From: Hydrogenophaga aromaticivorans
GTDB taxonomy: Bacteria > Pseudomonadota > Gammaproteobacteria > Burkholderiales > Burkholderiaceae_C
Length of the DNA stretch: 64,000 bases
Direction of reading: 5' to 3'
Assembly: GCF_013387465.1 (NCBI RefSeq)
Contig: NZ_VYGV01000015.1
Span: 61,938 to 125,937 of the forward strand
Shown here: positions 61,128 to 64,000 of the stretch, piece by piece
Position numbering within the stretch: position 1 is the stretch's first letter
Layout: each line of letters begins with the position of its first letter
Notes under the pieces: model-generated
Database searches by the model: none
Seen by the model: the letters and a program-made list of their open reading frames with translations, nothing else
What the model was told of the DNA's origin: nothing
Program-made: the position numbers and the translations under genes

Positions 61128-62051
61128 TCATTTCTTCGCGATCTGGCCACACAGGTAGGTCCAGACGAAACAGGCCGCGGCGTGGCTGGTCAGCTCGGCG
61201 TGGTCGTAGGCCGGGGCCACCTCCACGCAGTCCATGCCGATCCAGTTCAGCCCGGCCAGCTCCTCGATGAAGGTCAGCACCTGCGAACTCGTCAGCCCAC
61301 CGGGCTCGGGCGTGCCGGTGCCGGGCGCAAACGCCGGGTCCAGCACGTCAATGTCCAGCGTCAGGTAACAGGGCCGCTGGCCGATGCGGGCGCGGATCGC
61401 GTCGATCGCGGGCCGCAACCCCGAACCGTCCAGACCGCGCAACGCGCGCGCGGTGAAGATCTGCCCGCCCTGGTCGGCCACGTACTCGCGCGCGGCGCGC
61501 TCGCCGCTGGAGCGGATGCCGATCTGCACCGTGTGCGCCGGGCTGATCAACCCCTCCTGCAGCGCTTCATAGGTCCAGGTGCCATGGCCCGAGGGTTCGC
61601 CAAAGTGATCGCTCCAGGTGTCGCAGTGCGCGTCGAAATGCACACAGGCCAGCGGCTCGCCGTTGCCGTATTGCGCCTTCGCCGCGCGCAGCAGCGGGAG
61701 CGTCACCGAATGGTCGCCGCCGAGGAACACGCCGTGGTGTTTCGCCATCAGCGCCGCCGCCTGCGCCTCGATGGCGCGGCGCACCTCGGGCAGCGGCGAG
61801 GCGTTGGGCAGACGCATGTCCAGCGCATCGCCCAGCTGGCCCAGCGGCGACACGTCAAACACCGGGTGGATGCCATCGCACAGCATCAGGCTCGCCGCGC
61901 GGATCGCCTGCGGGCCGAAACGTGCCCCCGGCCGGTTCGTCACCACGCCGTCGAACGGCACGCCCGCCACGGCAAACGCCTGATCGCTCAGTGCGGGCGC
62001 GGCCAGAAAGCGGTTGGTGTTGTTGGCGTAGGCAAACTGTCCCGTGGCCAT
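61128..62051 (-). CDS. speB: Agmatinase (ureohydrolase family)
   Basis: This 307-residue manganese ureohydrolase has the metal-ligand motifs FLGGDHSVTLPLL, HFDAHCDTWSDH and LDIDVLDPAFAPGTGTPEPGG. Substrate-loop HGTWTYEALQEGLI resembles agmatinases. The reaction is agmatine to putrescine and urea. Guanidinobutyrase or guanidinase cannot be excluded from sequence alone, but putrescine-use genes on the same strand favour agmatinase. AAGGACCGCC precedes ATG 62051. It is followed by puuB. Confidence 0.85.
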   Translation of the reverse strand: MATGQFAYANNTNRFLAAPALSDQAFAVAGVPFDGVVTNRPGARFGPQAIRAASLMLCDGIHPVFDVSPLGQLGDALDMRLPNASPLPEVRRAIEAQAAALMAKHHGVFLGGDHSVTLPLLRAAKAQYGNGEPLACVHFDAHCDTWSDHFGEPSGHGTWTYEALQEGLISPAHTVQIGIRSSGERAAREYVADQGGQIFTARALRGLDGSGLRPAIDAIRARIGQRPCYLTLDIDVLDPAFAPGTGTPEPGGLTSSQVLTFIEELAGLNWIGMDCVEVAPAYDHAELTSHAAACFVWTYLCGQIAKK

Positions 62052-62277
62052 GGCGGTCCTTGGTGTGGCAAAGCTCGAAATTGGAACCTCAAGATACCAA
62101 CGATTCACAAGCCTCATGAGTCCATTTGAAGCGCCAACCCACCGTCCACCGGGCCATGCGACGCCAAAGCCCTCGCGCCCAGCAAAACACCCGCCCGTCC
62201 GCTAGCATCCCGCCACCCGGTGCCCACGCCCCGACCCACCCTCTCCCACACCCGGAACCACCCGAGGCAACCACCCC

Positions 62278-62889
62278 ATGAAGCTTTATTACTCCCCCGG
62301 CGCCTGTTCGCTCTCGCCCCACATCGCCCTGCACGAAGCCGGCCTCGCCTTCGAAGCCGTCGCCGCGCCCACCAAGACGCACAAGCTGCCCGACGGCAGC
62401 GACTACTACCTCGTCAACCCGCTGGGCTACGTGCCCTTCCTCGCGCTCGACAGCGGCGAGACCCTGCGCGAAGGCCCGGCCATCGTGCAGTACATCGCCG
62501 ACCAGGCGCCCGAGAAGAATCTCGCGCCCGCCAACGGCACCCTGGCCCGCTACCAGTTGCAGTCGTGGCTCAACTTCATCGGCACCGAACTGCACAAGGG
62601 CGGCTTCAGCCCCCTGTTCAACCCCGCCCAGCCCGCCGAGGCCAAACAGATTTTCAAGGACCGCCTGCTGCAGCGCCTGATCTGGGTGGACGGCCAACTC
62701 GCCGGCCAGCAATACCTGATGGGTGACCAGTTCACCGTGGCCGACGGCTACCTCTTCACCGTCACCAACTGGATCAAGCCGCTGGGCCTGGACGTGAGCG
62801 GCCTGGCCAACCTCGCCGCCTACCGCGAGCGCGTGGCGGCCCGCCCGGCGGTGCAGGCCGCGATGAAGGCCGAAGGCTTGATCAAGTAA
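62278..62889 (+). CDS. Glutathione S-transferase, beta class
   Basis: This 203-residue cytosolic enzyme has an N-terminal thioredoxin-like domain opening MKLYYSPGACSLSPHIALHE, where the Cys of GACS is the beta-class catalytic residue. LREGPAIVQYIAD follows at the glutathione site. The all-helical C-terminal domain contains LMGDQFTVADGYLFTVTNW. The length and motif order match GstA/GstB proteins of Proteobacteria. It is transcribed alone and faces away from the speB gene. Confidence 0.93.
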   Translation: MKLYYSPGACSLSPHIALHEAGLAFEAVAAPTKTHKLPDGSDYYLVNPLGYVPFLALDSGETLREGPAIVQYIADQAPEKNLAPANGTLARYQLQSWLNFIGTELHKGGFSPLFNPAQPAEAKQIFKDRLLQRLIWVDGQLAGQQYLMGDQFTVADGYLFTVTNWIKPLGLDVSGLANLAAYRERVAARPAVQAAMKAEGLIK

Positions 62890-62979
62890 ACGTTGCACGC
62901 GCCCCCGTGGGGACTCTGCGGAGACCCATTTCCATGGGTGGTCGTGCTGTATTGTTGAATACACGCCAGCGGTACCCCC

Positions 62980-63438
62980 ATGAGCGACATCCCAACCCGC
63001 GTTGCAAGCCTGAACGACCTCGACGCCATTGCCCCGTTGTTCGACGCCTACCGCCAGTTCTACGAACAAGCACCCGATCTGGCTCTGGCCCGGCGCTTTA
63101 TCGCTGAGCGTCTACAGAACGGTGAGTCCGTCGTCTTGCTGGCCCTCGACACAGCCGGGCAAGCCATTGGCTTCTGCCAGCTCTATCCCAGCTTCTGTTC
63201 GGTGGAGGCCCAGCCCATTTGCACACTGTACGACCTCTTCGTGGCGCCAACCTCCCGGCGCACAGGGGCAGGAAAATGCCTGCTGCAAGCCGCCGCACGA
63301 CTCGCTGCGGCCCACGGCAAAGCGCGCATGGACCTCACCACCGCCCGCAACAACCACACCGCACAGTCGGTGTATGAATCCCTCGGCTGGGTACGCGACG
63401 ACGTGTTCCTCGCGTACAGCAAGCGCGTCACTTGCTGA
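62980..63438 (+). CDS. GNAT-family N-acetyltransferase
   Basis: This 152-residue acetyl-CoA-dependent acetyltransferase has the GNAT fold. Motif A is LYDLFVAPTSRRTGAGKCLLQAAARLA with the pyrophosphate-binding RRTGAGK. Strand beta-4 lies in GFCQLYPSFCSVEAQP, and the C-terminal SLGWVRDDVFLAYSK is typical. The substrate is unknown. It lies 90 bases after the GST gene. Slightly lower GC content than its neighbours is noted but not decisive. Confidence 0.9.
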   Translation: MSDIPTRVASLNDLDAIAPLFDAYRQFYEQAPDLALARRFIAERLQNGESVVLLALDTAGQAIGFCQLYPSFCSVEAQPICTLYDLFVAPTSRRTGAGKCLLQAAARLAAAHGKARMDLTTARNNHTAQSVYESLGWVRDDVFLAYSKRVTC

Positions 63439-63487
63439 CGCTGCAGCCAACGCCCAGCGCGATGACGCCCGAGCGCTCAGGCAGCGC

Positions 63488-64000
63488 TCACAATGCCCGC
63501 TGCCGCAGCGCCAGTACTGCCCCCACCCACAGCGCCAGCGCTGAAAACACCAGCCCGCGCGCCAGCCCGCCCGGACCGTCGGCGATGAGGCCGACCACGG
63601 TGGGGCCGACGATCTGGCCGGCGGCGAAGATGACGGTGAAGGCGCTGATGCCGGCGGCCCATTGCGCGGGTGGCAGGTTGTGCCGCACCAGCGCCGTCGT
63701 GGACGCCACCACCGAGAGGAACACGCCGCCAAACAGCAGGCCCGAGGCGATCACGAGCGGCCAGGCGGTGGTGAGCGCGGGCAGGATGGCGGCCACGCCG
63801 AGCAGGGCGTTGAGCCGCGCCAGCGCCTGGCCGCTCTTGTGGCGGTCGAGCAGGCCGGCCCAGATGCGCGACGAGGCCACCACCGCCACCCCGAGCAGCG
63901 CATAAAACAGGGTGATCGCGCCGGGGCTGCTGCCTTGCTCACGCAGCAGCGCGATCACGAAGGTCATGTAGCCGATGTAGCCAACGCCAAAACCGGCATA
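63488..64000 (-). CDS. YbfB/YjiJ-family MFS transporter, C-terminal part
   Basis: The frame is open to the window edge (reading YAGFGVGYIGYMTFVIALL from 64000) and ends at 63488 with LALRQRAL, giving 170 residues of the C-terminal half. About five hydrophobic segments and the loop SRIWAGLLDRHKSGQALA are visible. The AGFGVGYIGYMTF motif is characteristic of the YbfB/YjiJ subgroup of the major facilitator superfamily, whose substrates are mostly unknown. The N-terminal half lies beyond the window. Confidence 0.8.
   Translation of the reverse strand, partial: YAGFGVGYIGYMTFVIALLREQGSSPGAITLFYALLGVAVVASSRIWAGLLDRHKSGQALARLNALLGVAAILPALTTAWPLVIASGLLFGGVFLSVVASTTALVRHNLPPAQWAAGISAFTVIFAAGQIVGPTVVGLIADGPGGLARGLVFSALALWVGAVLALRQRAL

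Overview
This is about 64 kb of GC-rich chromosome (roughly two thirds G+C) from a betaproteobacterium of the order Burkholderiales. It is most likely a member of the Comamonadaceae such as Hydrogenophaga or a close relative. The assignment rests on the gene content (Bug-type binding protein, BoxB, mnmG-rsmG-lysE-parA-hydrolase-parB order) and on a stem-loop repeat at gene ends that I associate with this family. The genus is an inference.

Layout. Bases 1-3450 are an accessory patch: the 5' part of an AcoR-like sigma-54 regulator gene, an intact IS30-family insertion sequence (1052-2286), and two or three small minus-strand genes. The stop codons of those genes lie inside integron attC-like sites, so this looks like a cassette cluster without an integrase. 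Bases 3555-7464 hold a large BTAD/AAA/TPR regulator diverging from an unknown 67-residue protein and a truncated haemoglobin. Bases 8132-19154 are ordinary metabolism: lipocalin, Bug binding protein, acetoacetyl-CoA ligase, a nucleobase permease, an orphan boxB, a DJ-1/PfpI protein, a hotdog thioesterase and a PilU-like ATPase. Bases 19182-23807 hold a cobalamin adenosyltransferase, an EF-hand protein, a D-lactate/glycolate-type FAD oxidase, a Sel1 protein and a CsgG-like lipoprotein.

Bases 24106-30765 are the chromosome-partition and replication-origin-proximal region: parB, a toxin-antitoxin pair inserted inside the operon, a small hydrolase, parA, lysE, rsmG and mnmG, with four parS sites in 4.6 kb. 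Bases 30888-39408 carry a TfoX-like protein, an FMN reductase, the mprF-acvB membrane-lipid operon, a YceI/YceI/cytochrome b561 operon, and a Crp/Fnr regulator followed by a DUF2892 protein under a CRP-like box.

Bases 40403-62051 form a polyamine/agmatine utilisation region, nearly all on the minus strand. Agmatinase would make putrescine and PotFGHI would import it. Glutamylputrescine synthetase, oxidase, aldehyde dehydrogenase and gamma-glutamyl-GABA hydrolase (PuuA, B, C and D) or a direct putrescine transaminase would turn it into GABA, and GabT would continue from there. A MocR-type regulator and an NtrC-like two-component system sit inside the region, together with a gene for three beta/gamma-crystallin domains fused to a glycine zipper. 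The window ends with a glutathione transferase, an acetyltransferase and part of an MFS transporter.

The most unusual pattern is a repeat family of about ten copies. Each copy has three GC-rich hairpins and abuts a gene's stop codon, and in five cases it supplies the TAA itself. Second come the attC-like cassette cluster and the parS/toxin-antitoxin arrangement. No tRNA, rRNA or CRISPR array was seen.
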